This document shows, one piece after another, positions 43,215 through 52,926 of a stretch of 64,000 nucleotides of DNA (within the stretch, counting starts at the first letter, position 1; the number at the start of each line of letters is the position of its first letter). This DNA is from Marisediminicola antarctica (GTDB taxonomy: Bacteria > Actinomycetota > Actinomycetes > Actinomycetales > Microbacteriaceae), in the NCBI RefSeq assembly GCF_009930795.1, contig NZ_CP017146.1:1178001-1242000 (forward strand), written 5' to 3'. The position numbers and the translations under genes were made by a program. A model generated the notes under the pieces. That model made no database searches. It saw only the letters and a program-made list of their open reading frames with translations, and had not been told where the DNA came from.

Positions 43215-46200
43215 CTCCCGGCGGGCCCGGGCGGCGTGCGCCGGGGATGCTGCGGGCAGGTTTCGGGCCCTCCGGCCTCAGGACGCTGTACGTGCTCGGC
43301 GTGCTCAGCGCCGTCAAGGCGGCGGCCCTCGTGCTGCTCGCCGGCTCGCTCGCCCGCGGAATCGTCAGCGTCATCGCCGGGGACGACGTGTGGAGAGACG
43401 CCCTGCTTGTCGCGGTCGCCGCCGCGCTGCTCCGCGCCCTCGCCAGCTGGGCGACCGGGGCCTACGCGGCGCGGGCCACCCTCGGTGCGAAGGAGGCGAT
43501 CCGGCGCGATCTGGCCGATCGCCTCGTGCAGGGTGGCGGCGGCTCGGGCGGCGGCACGACGACACTCGCGACCCGCGGGCTGGACGAGCTCGACAAGTAC
43601 TTCGGAACGGTGCTCCCCGCGATCACCAACGTCGCGGTCGTGCCGCTCATGGTCGGGGTGATGATCCTCTCGGCCGACTGGGTCAGCGCGCTCATCATCG
43701 TGCTCACGGTGCCGCTCGTGCCCGTGTTCATGGCGCTCATCGGCATGCAGACCCAGGATGACGTCGATGCGGCATCCGTCGCCCTCGGCCGGCTCTCCGA
43801 CCACCTCGTCGAACTCGCGCGGGGGCTGCCTGTTCTTGTCGGGCTCGGCCGCGTCGAGGAGCAGACCGCGGCCCTCGACCGCATCTCGAACGACTACCGT
43901 GTCCGCACCATGGCTACCCTGCGCACGGCGTTCCTGTCGTCGCTCGCGCTCGAGCTGATCTCGACCATCTCCGTTGCCGTCGTCGCGGTGTTCATCGGCA
44001 CCCGCCTGGTGAACGGCACCCTGCCGCTCGAGGTCGGCCTCCTCGTGCTCATTCTCGCGCCGGAGTGCTTCGCCCCGTTCCGTGACCTGGGAGCGGCGTT
44101 CCACGCCTCGAGGGATGGCGTGCTCGCCCTCGACCAGGCGCGCGCGCTCATCGACGCTCCCGTTCCGGTCAGCCCGGTCGCCGCCGCGGACACGATCGCG
44201 GTGCGCGGGTTGACCGTGCTCTACGAGGGCCGCGGCGGGCCCGCCGTCGACCACGTCCGCTTCGAGCTGCCGGAGGGGCAGATCACCGCGATCACCGGCG
44301 CGAGCGGAAGCGGCAAGTCCACCATTCTCGCGGTTCTCGCGGGTGTGCTCGGCGACGGCGAGGACGCCGCGATCGCGGGCACCGTCGCAGGCGTCGACCG
44401 CGCCCGTGTCGCCTGGGTGCCGCAGCATCCGCACACCGTCGGCGACACCGTGCGAGCTGAGCTTCGTCTCTACGGGGGCGCCGCGGCAACCGAGCAGAGC
44501 ATCGACGCGGTGCTCCGGCAGCTCGGGATCGACCTCGTGGCCGACTCCGACCCGGCACAGCTGAGCCCGGGGGAGCTGCGGCGGGTGGGCATCGCGCGAG
44601 CGCTGCTCCGCGTCGACGACGGCGCCGTGCTCGTACTGCTCGACGAACCGACCGCCCACCTCGACGACGAGACCAGCCTCGTGATCGAACGGGCGATCTC
44701 CGGGCTGCGAGGCCGGGCGACCGTCGTCGTCGCCTCGCACGAGGCATCCGTCACCGCCCTCGCCTCGCACGTCGTGCGGCTCGGGGCGGCGACACCGGGC
44801 CGGCGGAACGAACGCGGCCCGGTGTCCGCCGGCTCGCTGGCGGAGGCTGTCGCCTCGCCCGATGGGTCGCGGCCGCCGGTCGACCCACCGACGGGTGCGC
44901 ACCCCTCCACGCTCGGCGAGGAGTCCGACCGGGTCGCTGTGCCCGGCACCCTTCGGCTGTTGCGGGAGGTGCTCACCCCGGCGGCGGGACGATTCGCCCT
45001 CGCCATCCTGCTCGGCACCCTCGCCGCCCTTTTCGCCGTCGCACTCACGGCGGTGTCTGGCTGGCTCATCGTGCGGGCGAGCACGCAACCGCCGATCATG
45101 TACCTGCTGGTCGCGATCGTCGGTGTGCGGTTCTTCGGTATCGGGCGCTCGGTGCTGCGCTACGGCGAACGCCTCGTGACCCATGACGCCATCTTCGTGG
45201 CGGTCACGGGACTGCGCACCCGGCTGTGGCGCTCGCTCGCCGCGCAGGGGGCGACGTCCCGCAAGATGATGCGCGGCGGCACCGCACTGGACTACCTCGT
45301 CGTCACGGCCGACCAGGTGCGCGACCTCGCGCCGCGCGTTCTCGTGCCGCCGATCGTCGGCGTCGCGGTCGGCCTTGCCTCCGTCGTGGCGGTCGGGCTG
45401 CTGCACGCCCCCGCCCTGCCGCTGCTCCTGGCCTGCCTCGTCGTGTGCCTGATCATCGCTCCCGCCGTGGCGCTCGCGGCCGATCGCGCGGCCAGCCGGG
45501 GGCAGCAGGCGATCAGGTCGACCGTCACCCGCCGGTTCGCGGCCATGATCGCCGCCCGGGCCGAGCTGCGCGCCAACGGGGTAGACGCTCAGGTGCGCGC
45601 CGAGCTGCGCGACCTTGATACGAACGCAGGGGAGACCGCCCGCCGCAGCGCCTGGGCCCTGGGCCTCGGCGGCGCCGTGCTCATCGCGGCCAGCTGTTCC
45701 ACCGCGGCCGGGATGCTCGCCGTGAGCGCGCCCGCCGTGCGCGCGGGCACGCTGCCGATCGAAGTCGTCGCCGTGCTCGTGCTGCTTCCGCTCGCGCTGC
45801 TCGACCCGCTGCTCTCCGTGGTCGACGCCGTGCAGCAGTGGCCGTCGCTGCGGCAGGCCCTGCGCCGGGCCGCGCGGCTCACCGCGGCCAGGGAGCTGCC
45901 CGGTTCTCAGACGCCATTCGCCCAGACGCGACTCGCCACCACGGCCCTGGCCGACGTCGTCGAGCTCGAGCTTCGCGCTGTCGCGGCCCGCTGGCCGCAC
46001 GCACCCGTGCGAGCATTCCACGGCGTCAGCGCCACGGTCGAGACAGGGGAGTGGCTCGTCGTGAGCGGGGCATCCGGCTCCGGCAAGTCGACGCTGCTCA
46101 CCCTCCTGCTCGGCTACCTCGCCCCGGACGCGGGCTCCTACCTCCTCGGGGGACGTGACTCCCGGCGGATCGACCCGCGCGAACTCCGCCGCCACGTGTC

Positions 46201-46633
46201 GTGGTGCCCCCAGGAGGGGCACCTCTTCGACTCGACCGTGCGAGCGAACCTGCTGATCGCCCGGGCGCGGACGGATGCCCCCGACGAGAGCGAGATGCTG
46301 CTCGCGCTCCGGCGAGCCGGTCTCGGCGGTGTCGTCGGGCGGCTTCCGCTCGGCCTCGACACGCGCATTGGGTCGGAGGGAGCGCACCTGTCCGGTGGCG
46401 AGCGGCAGCGGCTCGCTGTGGCGAGAACCCTGCTCACTCGCGCCGAGGTCGTTCTGCTCGACGAGCCGACGGCGCACCTCGACGCCGAGACCGCCAGCAC
46501 CCTCATGGACGATCTCAGGGCCGCACTGTCGGGACAGATTGTGGTGCTCGTCACCCATCACCTGGTTGATCGTCAGCTGGACGACCAGCGCGTCGACCTC
46601 GACCGCCTCGCGCTGCCCGCTGCCCTTGTGTAG
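43211..46633 (+). CDS. cydDC: fused CydD-CydC ABC transporter for cytochrome bd assembly
   Basis: This 1140-residue single chain contains two complete ABC half-transporters. The first has about six helices, then Walker A GASGSGKST, the signature LSPGELRRVGIARALL and Walker B VLVLLDEPTAHLDDE. A linker rich in Pro/Ser follows, then a second six-helix domain with Walker A GASGSGKST, LSGGERQRLAVARTLL and VVLLDEPTAHLDAE. Both ATPase sites look intact. E. coli CydDC exports reductants (cysteine/glutathione) or handles haem for bd maturation. The GTG start lies within the cydB stop. Confidence 0.93.
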   Translation: MTPGGPGRRAPGMLRAGFGPSGLRTLYVLGVLSAVKAAALVLLAGSLARGIVSVIAGDDVWRDALLVAVAAALLRALASWATGAYAARATLGAKEAIRRDLADRLVQGGGGSGGGTTTLATRGLDELDKYFGTVLPAITNVAVVPLMVGVMILSADWVSALIIVLTVPLVPVFMALIGMQTQDDVDAASVALGRLSDHLVELARGLPVLVGLGRVEEQTAALDRISNDYRVRTMATLRTAFLSSLALELISTISVAVVAVFIGTRLVNGTLPLEVGLLVLILAPECFAPFRDLGAAFHASRDGVLALDQARALIDAPVPVSPVAAADTIAVRGLTVLYEGRGGPAVDHVRFELPEGQITAITGASGSGKSTILAVLAGVLGDGEDAAIAGTVAGVDRARVAWVPQHPHTVGDTVRAELRLYGGAAATEQSIDAVLRQLGIDLVADSDPAQLSPGELRRVGIARALLRVDDGAVLVLLDEPTAHLDDETSLVIERAISGLRGRATVVVASHEASVTALASHVVRLGAATPGRRNERGPVSAGSLAEAVASPDGSRPPVDPPTGAHPSTLGEESDRVAVPGTLRLLREVLTPAAGRFALAILLGTLAALFAVALTAVSGWLIVRASTQPPIMYLLVAIVGVRFFGIGRSVLRYGERLVTHDAIFVAVTGLRTRLWRSLAAQGATSRKMMRGGTALDYLVVTADQVRDLAPRVLVPPIVGVAVGLASVVAVGLLHAPALPLLLACLVVCLIIAPAVALAADRAASRGQQAIRSTVTRRFAAMIAARAELRANGVDAQVRAELRDLDTNAGETARRSAWALGLGGAVLIAASCSTAAGMLAVSAPAVRAGTLPIEVVAVLVLLPLALLDPLLSVVDAVQQWPSLRQALRRAARLTAARELPGSQTPFAQTRLATTALADVVELELRAVAARWPHAPVRAFHGVSATVETGEWLVVSGASGSGKSTLLTLLLGYLAPDAGSYLLGGRDSRRIDPRELRRHVSWCPQEGHLFDSTVRANLLIARARTDAPDESEMLLALRRAGLGGVVGRLPLGLDTRIGSEGAHLSGGERQRLAVARTLLTRAEVVLLDEPTAHLDAETASTLMDDLRAALSGQIVVLVTHHLVDRQLDDQRVDLDRLALPAALV

Positions 46634-46669
46634 GCCGGCGGCGCGGGCATCCGGTCTCGCGACGGCGTC

Positions 46670-47923
46670 TCAGGCGCCGAACACCCAGCGGTCCACGAAT
46701 CCGTTGCGGAACTTGCCGCCGGGATCGAGCCGGTCGGCGAGCTCGCGGAACTCGACCAGCCGCGGGTAGAGCTCGCCGATGCGGGCGGGATCGGTGTCGA
46801 AGACTTTCCCCCAGTGCGGCCGCGCGGAGAAGCGCGACAGCGCGTGGTCGATGACCGGGAGCAGCGCCTCGACCTCGGGGACGTGCAGCTTCCAGGTGAA
46901 GTGGATCCCGAGGCAGTCCTCGCCATAGCTCGGGCTGAGCCAGAGGTTGTCCGCAGCGATCGTCCGCAGCTCCGACACGAACAGGTGAGGGCGGATAAGC
47001 GGCGCGAGCGCACGCACCGCCTCGATCGCCTCGACGCCGTGGCGCCGCGGAACCAGGTACTCGCTCTGAAGCTCCTCGCCATTGCTCGGGGTGAACCCGA
47101 GCTTGAAGTGGGGCAGACGGTCCCACCACGGGCCGGGCACGCCCAACTGGGTTGTCGTGTTGCCGGCCGGCACGCCGGGCAACGGATGCCGCTGGAGCTC
47201 GGCTGGGGACGCCCCGAAAAAGTCTCCGGTGGGCGGGGGGCCGTCAGATCGGCGCTTGAGCCACACCTGCGTTGCGCCGTCGTCGCCCCAGTGGGTGAAG
47301 GCGCTCACGCTGTAGGCGCTGGCGGCGATGGCATCGAGATTGCTGGTCAGGGCATGCCAGGACAGGTTCTCGACGACATCCTGCTGCACCTCGAACGTCG
47401 GCTCGATGTCGAGGGTCACCCGCGCAACGATGCCGAGCGTGCCGAGGGAGACGACGGCACCGTCGAAGTCCGGATCGCCGCGCCGGAGGGTGAGGATGCC
47501 GCCGTCGGCCGTGACCATCTCGATTGCGGCGACCTCGGTCGACAGGCAGCCGTTGCGGTCGCCGGAGCCGTGAGTGCCGGGGGCGATCGCACCCGCCACG
47601 GAGATGTGCGGCAGCGAGGCGAGATTGTGCAGCGCCCATCCGGCCCGATCGAGCTGCCGGGCGAACTCCCCGTACGTGGCACCGGATCCGACGGTGACGG
47701 TGCGGTCGGTCTCGTCGATCTCGATGTCGAGCGGGATGCCTGCCGTCGAGACCTGCACCGCTGTCGTGTCGGCGATCCGGTTGAACGAATGCCGGGAGCC
47801 GAGGGCGCGGATGCGGGGCGTCGCCGCCACCATCTCGCGCAGCTCGTCGACCGAGCCCGGCTCGAGAAGATCCGAGGCGGAATAGCTGAGATTGCCTGCC
47901 CAATTAGTCGACGTCATCGCCAC
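46670..47923 (-). CDS. FAD-dependent alditol (xylitol) oxidase
   Basis: This 417-residue flavoprotein closely resembles Streptomyces AldO, with TNWAGNLSYSASDLLEP at the start. The flavin-linking histidine is in LGSRHSFNRIAD (H45), followed by GSGATYGEFARQLDRAGWALHNLASLPHISVAGA and THGSGDRNGCLSTEV. FKLGFTPSNGEELQSEYLVPR and FTWKLHVPEVEALLPVI are in the catalytic part, ending RPHWGKVFD. AldO oxidises terminal hydroxyls of xylitol, sorbitol and less well glycerol, giving the aldose and hydrogen peroxide. It sits beside a SorC regulator and GlpD. Confidence 0.9.
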   Translation of the reverse strand: MAMTSTNWAGNLSYSASDLLEPGSVDELREMVAATPRIRALGSRHSFNRIADTTAVQVSTAGIPLDIEIDETDRTVTVGSGATYGEFARQLDRAGWALHNLASLPHISVAGAIAPGTHGSGDRNGCLSTEVAAIEMVTADGGILTLRRGDPDFDGAVVSLGTLGIVARVTLDIEPTFEVQQDVVENLSWHALTSNLDAIAASAYSVSAFTHWGDDGATQVWLKRRSDGPPPTGDFFGASPAELQRHPLPGVPAGNTTTQLGVPGPWWDRLPHFKLGFTPSNGEELQSEYLVPRRHGVEAIEAVRALAPLIRPHLFVSELRTIAADNLWLSPSYGEDCLGIHFTWKLHVPEVEALLPVIDHALSRFSARPHWGKVFDTDPARIGELYPRLVEFRELADRLDPGGKFRNGFVDRWVFGA

Positions 47924-47965
47924 AGTCTGGTCAGAACCCGTGCGACCCGCCAGCCGACGGGCCGC

Positions 47966-48940
47966 CTAGGCGGTGTCGGCGAGTAGGTGCGCGGTGGCCT
48001 CGTCCACGATGAGATCGGTGACGAGCCCCGCGGCGAGGGCGCCGCGCAGCGCCGGAAGCTTGGACCGACCCGAGACCACGCACACCCGTCGCGGCACGCT
48101 CGCCACGAGGTCGAGGTCTGGCCCGCTCGACCGCGAGTTCATCTCGATGCCGTCGTAGCTGCCGTCGCTGCGGTAGAACACGGTCGCGAGATCGCCGACA
48201 ACATCGGTGCCCGCCAGCGCCGCGTAGTCGCTCTTGTCGAGGTAGCCGCCGATGTGCACGTGGCTGGGCACGGCCGCGCTCGTCGAGCCGAGCCCGAACA
48301 GCGCGATGTCCATGCGCGTCTGGATATCGAGCACGCGTCGAATGGCTCGCTCCCTCCAGAGAGCATCTTTAGTGGCCGGATCGTCGAAGAACGCCGGCAC
48401 GGGGAACTGCTCGACCGTCGCGCCGTAGGCGACGCCGAAACGGCTCATGATCTCGCTCGCATAGACGATCCCGAGCGTGTGCGTGTTGGCGGCCCCGTTG
48501 AGCTGGACGACCGTCGAGTTGTGGGTGGTCTTATCGGGAAGGTGGCGGCTCACGGCGCTCATGGTGCCGCCCCAGGCGATGCCGAGGGTCATATTCGAGT
48601 CGAAGAACGGCGCGAGAATACGTGCAGCCGAGACCGCGACGCGCTCGAGCCGGTCGACCTCGTTCGTGGAGTTCGGAACCGGAACGATGTGCGCGGTAAT
48701 GCCGAAACGATCGCGCAGCCGACGCTGGGCGGTGGAGATCCGGTCGGCGGGGGATTTCACCTGAATCTCGACGAGGCCGCTCTCCCGGGCGAAACTGAGC
48801 AGCCGCGACACCGAGGATCGCGACGTATGCAGCTCCTGGGCGATCGCCTCCATCGTGATGTCCTGCAGGTAGTAGAGCTGGGCGGCGCGGAGGGCATCGC
48901 GCGCCTTGTCGGGATCGTAGTCGGATAGGACGGATGCCAT
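47966..48940 (-). CDS. SorC-family sugar-sensing transcriptional regulator
   Basis: This regulator has about 324 residues from ATG 48940, after AAGGAGAG (48950-48957). An N-terminal helix-turn-helix (MEAIAQELHTSRSSVSRLLSFARESGLVEIQV) precedes the SorC effector domain (TLGIAWGGTMSAVSRHLP, VVQLNGAANTHTLGIVYASEIMSRFG, VGDLATVFYRSDG). Members bind phosphorylated sugars or polyols. It is divergent from glpD, and a 24-bp dyad directly upstream of its ribosome site probably serves both. Regulators of this type govern erythritol or sorbitol use elsewhere. Confidence 0.88.
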   Translation of the reverse strand: MASVLSDYDPDKARDALRAAQLYYLQDITMEAIAQELHTSRSSVSRLLSFARESGLVEIQVKSPADRISTAQRRLRDRFGITAHIVPVPNSTNEVDRLERVAVSAARILAPFFDSNMTLGIAWGGTMSAVSRHLPDKTTHNSTVVQLNGAANTHTLGIVYASEIMSRFGVAYGATVEQFPVPAFFDDPATKDALWRERAIRRVLDIQTRMDIALFGLGSTSAAVPSHVHIGGYLDKSDYAALAGTDVVGDLATVFYRSDGSYDGIEMNSRSSGPDLDLVASVPRRVCVVSGRSKLPALRGALAAGLVTDLIVDEATAHLLADTA

Positions 48941-48957
48941 GATGATCGGCCTCTCCT

Positions 48958-48981
48958 TGTCCTGCACGTATGTGCAAGACA
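48958..48981. promoter_or_regulatory. 24-bp dyad between the SorC regulator and glpD
   Basis: TGTC-c-TGCAC-GTAT-GTGCA-a-GACA is an inverted repeat with nine of ten arm positions paired. It lies right behind the regulator's Shine-Dalgarno sequence and 88 bp before the GlpD start, a good candidate SorC operator. Confidence 0.6.
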
Positions 48982-49069
48982 GTTGATCGGTTTTGTGCGG
49001 GCGGTCACACTGTATCAGTCAGCAATTCCCGCTCCGGGGATCCATCACTCAAACAAAGGTGTTGCGCTA

Positions 49070-50830
49070 GTGAGCACAGAATCGAAGACCACGGCATCCG
49101 TTTCCGGACTCCGACCCGACGTCGCTGCGATCGTCTCCGCGCCGACTGCCCAAGTTATCGTCATCGGTGGGGGGATTAACGGCATCGCGACCTTCCGTGA
49201 CCTCGCACTGCAGGGCGTCGACGTGGTGCTGGTCGAGCGGGGTGACTTCTGCTCCGGCGCCTCGGCGGCCTCCTCGCACATGATCCACGGCGGGGTGCGC
49301 TACCTCGAGAACGGCGAGTTCCGCCTGGTCCGCGAGTCGGTCCAGGAGCGCAACCGGCTGCTGCGCCTCGCGCCGCACTACGTGAAGCCCCTGCCGACGA
49401 CGATCCCCATCTTCTCCACCTTCTCGGGCATCCTGTCCGCGCCGCTGCGCTTCCTCACCCACAAGCAGCAGGGCAAGCCCAAGGAGCGCGGCGCCCTGCT
49501 CATCAAGCTGGGCCTCACCGGCTACGACTCGTTCTCCCGCGACGGCGGCAACGTGCCGCGCCACCAGTTCAAAGGCCGCGCGGCCTCGCTCGCCAAGCTT
49601 CCGGAGCTGCGCCGCGACGTCAAGTACACCGCCACCTACTTCGACGCCGCAGTCGAGAACCCCGAGCGGCTCGCCCTCGACCTCGTCGCCGACGCCCGCG
49701 CCACCGGGCCCCACGCCCGCAGCGCCAACTACATCGAGGCGATCGGCGTGCGCGGCGACGACGTGCTGCTGCGCGACACCGTCACGGGCACCGAGTTCTC
49801 GGTGTCGGCCAGCGTCGTCGTCAACACCACCGGCCCGTGGACCGACCTCACGAACACGGCGCTCGGACGGCCGACCGAGTTCATGGGCGGCACCAAGGGC
49901 TCCCATATCGTGCTCGACAACCCGGCGCTCTTCGCCGCCTGCGCCGGCGGCGAAGTGTTCTTCGAGAACAACGACGGCCGCATCGTGCTGATCTACCCGC
50001 TCAACGGCAAGGTGCTCGTCGGAACCACCGACATCCCGGCCGACATGGGCGAGCCCGCCGTCTGCACCGAGGACGAGGTCGATTACTTCTTCGAACTCGT
50101 CTCCCACGTGTTCCCGAAGATCCCCGTCGACCGGTCGCAGATTGTCTTCCGCTACTCCGGCGTGCGCCCGCTGCCGAGCGAGGATGCCGCACCCGGCTTC
50201 GTCTCGCGTGACTACCGCATCGAGAAGACTCCGTTCGGCGAGAGCGGAGCGGTGAAGATGTTGAGCCTCGTCGGCGGTAAGTGGACCACGTTCCGTGCGC
50301 TCTCCGAACACATCAGCACCGACACTCTCGAGATTCTCGGTGTCGACCGGCGCGTGAGCACCGAGGACCTCGCCATGGGCGGCGGCGTCGGCTTCCCCGC
50401 GGCGGGAGCGGAGACGGATGCCTGGATCGCGAACCACTCCGGCGGACTCGGCCGGGCTCGCACCGCGCAGCTGCTTGCCCGCTACGGCACGACGGCCGCC
50501 GACGTGATCGCGTTCCTGCAGACTGCCGGTGACCAGCCGCTCGGCGCGCTCGAGGGTTTCAGCGCTGGCGAGATCGAGTACCTGTGTGAGCGTGAGTTTG
50601 TCGTGCACCTCGGCGACCTGTTCCTGCGACGCACGATCATCGCCTTCGCCGGTGGGCTCACCCAGCCGGTGTTCGACGAGCTCGCCTCTGTCGTCGCCTC
50701 CGCGCTCGGCTGGTCGGCCGAGCAGCTGGCGGCGGAGCGCGAGTCGGCGGTCGAGCACCTCGCCGTGTTCCACGGACTGGCGCTCGTCGCGGCCCCGGTT
50801 ACCGGTCGTCCGGTGGCCGACGCGGTCTGA
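49070..50830 (+). CDS. glpD: FAD-dependent glycerol-3-phosphate dehydrogenase (GlpD-like)
   Basis: This protein has 586 residues from GTG 49070, preceded by AAAGGTG. The dinucleotide fold is VIVIGGGINGIATFRDLALQG with VLVERGDFCSGASAASSHMIHGGVRYLENGEF. VVNTTGPWTDL and GTKGSHIVLD follow, then YPLNGKVLVGTTD and FRYSGVRPLPSED. GlpD feeds electrons from glycerol-3-phosphate to quinone and makes DHAP. Erythritol-phosphate dehydrogenase (EryB) is a close relative that is also found beside SorC regulators, so the polyol phosphate is not certain. No kinase or facilitator is present in the window. Confidence 0.88.
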   Translation: MSTESKTTASVSGLRPDVAAIVSAPTAQVIVIGGGINGIATFRDLALQGVDVVLVERGDFCSGASAASSHMIHGGVRYLENGEFRLVRESVQERNRLLRLAPHYVKPLPTTIPIFSTFSGILSAPLRFLTHKQQGKPKERGALLIKLGLTGYDSFSRDGGNVPRHQFKGRAASLAKLPELRRDVKYTATYFDAAVENPERLALDLVADARATGPHARSANYIEAIGVRGDDVLLRDTVTGTEFSVSASVVVNTTGPWTDLTNTALGRPTEFMGGTKGSHIVLDNPALFAACAGGEVFFENNDGRIVLIYPLNGKVLVGTTDIPADMGEPAVCTEDEVDYFFELVSHVFPKIPVDRSQIVFRYSGVRPLPSEDAAPGFVSRDYRIEKTPFGESGAVKMLSLVGGKWTTFRALSEHISTDTLEILGVDRRVSTEDLAMGGGVGFPAAGAETDAWIANHSGGLGRARTAQLLARYGTTAADVIAFLQTAGDQPLGALEGFSAGEIEYLCEREFVVHLGDLFLRRTIIAFAGGLTQPVFDELASVVASALGWSAEQLAAERESAVEHLAVFHGLALVAAPVTGRPVADAV

Positions 50831-50889
50831 GCGTGAGCAGGCCCGGTCGGCCTGACCGGGCGGCCGGTCGGATCACTCCCGACCCGGGC

Positions 50890-51813
50890 TCAGTCCGCGG
50901 ATACGACCTTCTCCCCGTCGGTGCGGCCCCCGCTGCTCTCCTCCGGCGGCGCCGTGGTCGTCGCGCGTCGTGATCGGCGCACCGAACGCACGATCACGAG
51001 CGCGACGAGCGCGAGCACTGCGACTGCCGCGAGCCACGGAAGAGCCACCCCGAACGCAATGAGGGCGGCGCCGAGGAATCCGACGAGCGCGGTCCAGCCG
51101 GCGACGAGTCCGTCGACAAAGCCCTCGGGCTCGTCGATCGGAGCGGCATCCTTCGAGCCGAAGTCCACCGTGATCGTCGACAGGTCGACCTGCTCGGAGA
51201 GGTAACGGCGCTGCGCCTGGAGGCTTTCCAGATTGGCCTGCCGCTCCGACAGGGCGGTCTCGATCGCGATGAGGTCGGTCGTCGAGGTCGCCACCCGGAG
51301 CAGGGCGAGCAGGCGGTCGACGGATGCTTGCAGCGCATCGATCCGCGCGTCGAGATCCCGCGTCTGCGCGGTCACGTCGGTCGAGTTGATCGAGACGTCT
51401 TCCACCTCGCCGAGTGCCTTGATCTCGTCGAGGGTCTCGGTGAGCGCGCCGGAGGGGATCCGCACAACCAGCTGCGCGAAAGCGCCGTTCCCGCCACCGT
51501 CCACACCGGGCTGCTCGCTGCGGCTGTCGACGCGGCCGCCGGCCCGCTCGACGATGCGGACCGCGTCGTCAGCGGCCCCGATCGGATCCTCGGCCGTAAT
51601 GGTGAGATAGCCCAGCACGATAACGTCCCGGTCGGCCGATTCGGTGCTCACCCCGCCCGGGACGCCACCGTCGGACCCCTCGGTGACCCCCTCGGTGGGA
51701 AGCCCGTTGCCCGGCGGTGCCTCGTCGCTCGCTGAATCCGACGCGCCCAAGGTGCAGCCGGCGAGAAGAAACACCGCCACCATGACCGCCGCCGCGCTCC
51801 GCCATCGCCTCAT
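50890..51813 (-). CDS. DUF4349 lipoprotein
   Basis: This protein has 307 residues from ATG 51813. A lipoprotein signal (RRWRSAAAVMVAVFLLAGC, lipobox LAGC) is followed by a Gly/Ser/Glu-rich linker. The DUF4349 domain comes next: VIVLGYLTITAEDPIGAADDAV and QLVVRIPSGALTETLDEIKALGEVEDVSI, then a coiled coil (RDLDARIDALQASVDRLLALL). A C-terminal transmembrane helix pair (ALVGFLGAALIAFGVALPWLAAVAVLALVALVIV) and charged tail finish it. It would be held in the membrane at both ends with the domain outside. The function is unknown. Confidence 0.88.
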   Translation of the reverse strand: MRRWRSAAAVMVAVFLLAGCTLGASDSASDEAPPGNGLPTEGVTEGSDGGVPGGVSTESADRDVIVLGYLTITAEDPIGAADDAVRIVERAGGRVDSRSEQPGVDGGGNGAFAQLVVRIPSGALTETLDEIKALGEVEDVSINSTDVTAQTRDLDARIDALQASVDRLLALLRVATSTTDLIAIETALSERQANLESLQAQRRYLSEQVDLSTITVDFGSKDAAPIDEPEGFVDGLVAGWTALVGFLGAALIAFGVALPWLAAVAVLALVALVIVRSVRRSRRATTTAPPEESSGGRTDGEKVVSAD

Positions 51814-51942
51814 GGGCTCACTGTATTCCTGGACCGTCGCGAGCCACCACCCAACGTTTTCGGCCCGTCGAGCGTCGGTTCGCGGCGTGGGGCGCGCGTG
51901 CAGACGCGCGGGCGGTGAACCTCCGCCCGGTACGCTCGATTC

Positions 51943-52926
51943 ATGCACACACGTACTCTCGGTCGTACCGGCCGCACGGTTTCCGTCATCGGCCTCGGCA
52001 CCTGGCAGCTCGGGGCCGACTGGGGCGATGTCGACGCCGACGCGCGCGCGATCCTCGACGCCGCGGTCGACTCGGGCGTCACCTTCTTCGACACCGCCGA
52101 CGTCTACGGCGATGGGCGCAGTGAGAAATTCATCGGCGAGTACCTTGCCGGCAAGCCCGGGCACGGCATCACGGTCGCGACCAAGATGGGGCGCCGCGAG
52201 GCGCAGGATGCCGCGAACTTCACGCTCCCGAAGTTCCGCGAGTGGACCGACCGCTCCCGCTCGAATCTGGGCGTCGACACCCTCGACCTCGTGCAGTTGC
52301 ACTGTCCGCCGTCGGCGGTGCTCTCCACCGACTCCGTCTACGACGCACTCGATACCCTCGTCGCCGACGGCGCCATCGCGGCCTACGGCGTGAGCGTCGA
52401 GACGACCGCCCAGGCCCTTTCCGCGATCGCCCGCCCCGGCACCGCGAGCGTGCAGATCATCCTCAACGCCTTCCGGCACAAGCCGCTCGACGAGGTGCTC
52501 CCCGCGGCAATCGCCGCCGGTGTCGGCATCATCGCGAGGGTCCCGCTCGCCTCGGGCCTGCTGAGCGGCAAGTACACGACCGAGACGACATTCGCGGCGA
52601 ACGACCACCGCAACTACAACCGGGACGGCTCCGCGTTCGACGTGGGCGAGACCTTCTCCGGCGTCGACTTCGACAAGGGAGTGGCCGCGGCACAGGAGTT
52701 CGCGGCGCTCGCGGCATCCACCGGGCTCACGACCGCGCAGGCGGCGCTCGCCTGGGTCGCGCAGCTCGACGGGGTGAGCAGCGTCATCCCCGGCGCCCGA
52801 TCGGTGGACCAGGCGCGCTCGAACGCGATTGCCGGATCCGCCGATCCGCTATCGGCGGAGTTCACCGCTGGCGTGGCGCACCTCTACGACACCTACTTCC
52901 GGGCGGCCATCCACCCGCGGTGGTAG
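51943..52926 (+). CDS. aldo/keto reductase
   Basis: This 327-residue NADPH-dependent TIM-barrel reductase reads MHTRTLGRTGRTVSVIGLGTWQLG. The catalytic Asp-Tyr pair lies in FFDTADVYGDGRSEKFIG, Lys in TVATKMGRR and His in DLVQLHCPP. The cofactor end is SSVIPGARSVDQARSNA. Its substrate is not predictable. It overlaps the start of the decayed MFS gene downstream. Confidence 0.92.
   Translation: MHTRTLGRTGRTVSVIGLGTWQLGADWGDVDADARAILDAAVDSGVTFFDTADVYGDGRSEKFIGEYLAGKPGHGITVATKMGRREAQDAANFTLPKFREWTDRSRSNLGVDTLDLVQLHCPPSAVLSTDSVYDALDTLVADGAIAAYGVSVETTAQALSAIARPGTASVQIILNAFRHKPLDEVLPAAIAAGVGIIARVPLASGLLSGKYTTETTFAANDHRNYNRDGSAFDVGETFSGVDFDKGVAAAQEFAALAASTGLTTAQAALAWVAQLDGVSSVIPGARSVDQARSNAIAGSADPLSAEFTAGVAHLYDTYFRAAIHPRW

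Noticed and set aside
43136-46561. 1141-codon open frame on the minus strand
   Set aside because: It is antisense to the fused CydDC gene; its Arg/Gly/His-rich composition is the usual GC-rich shadow and it has no domain.
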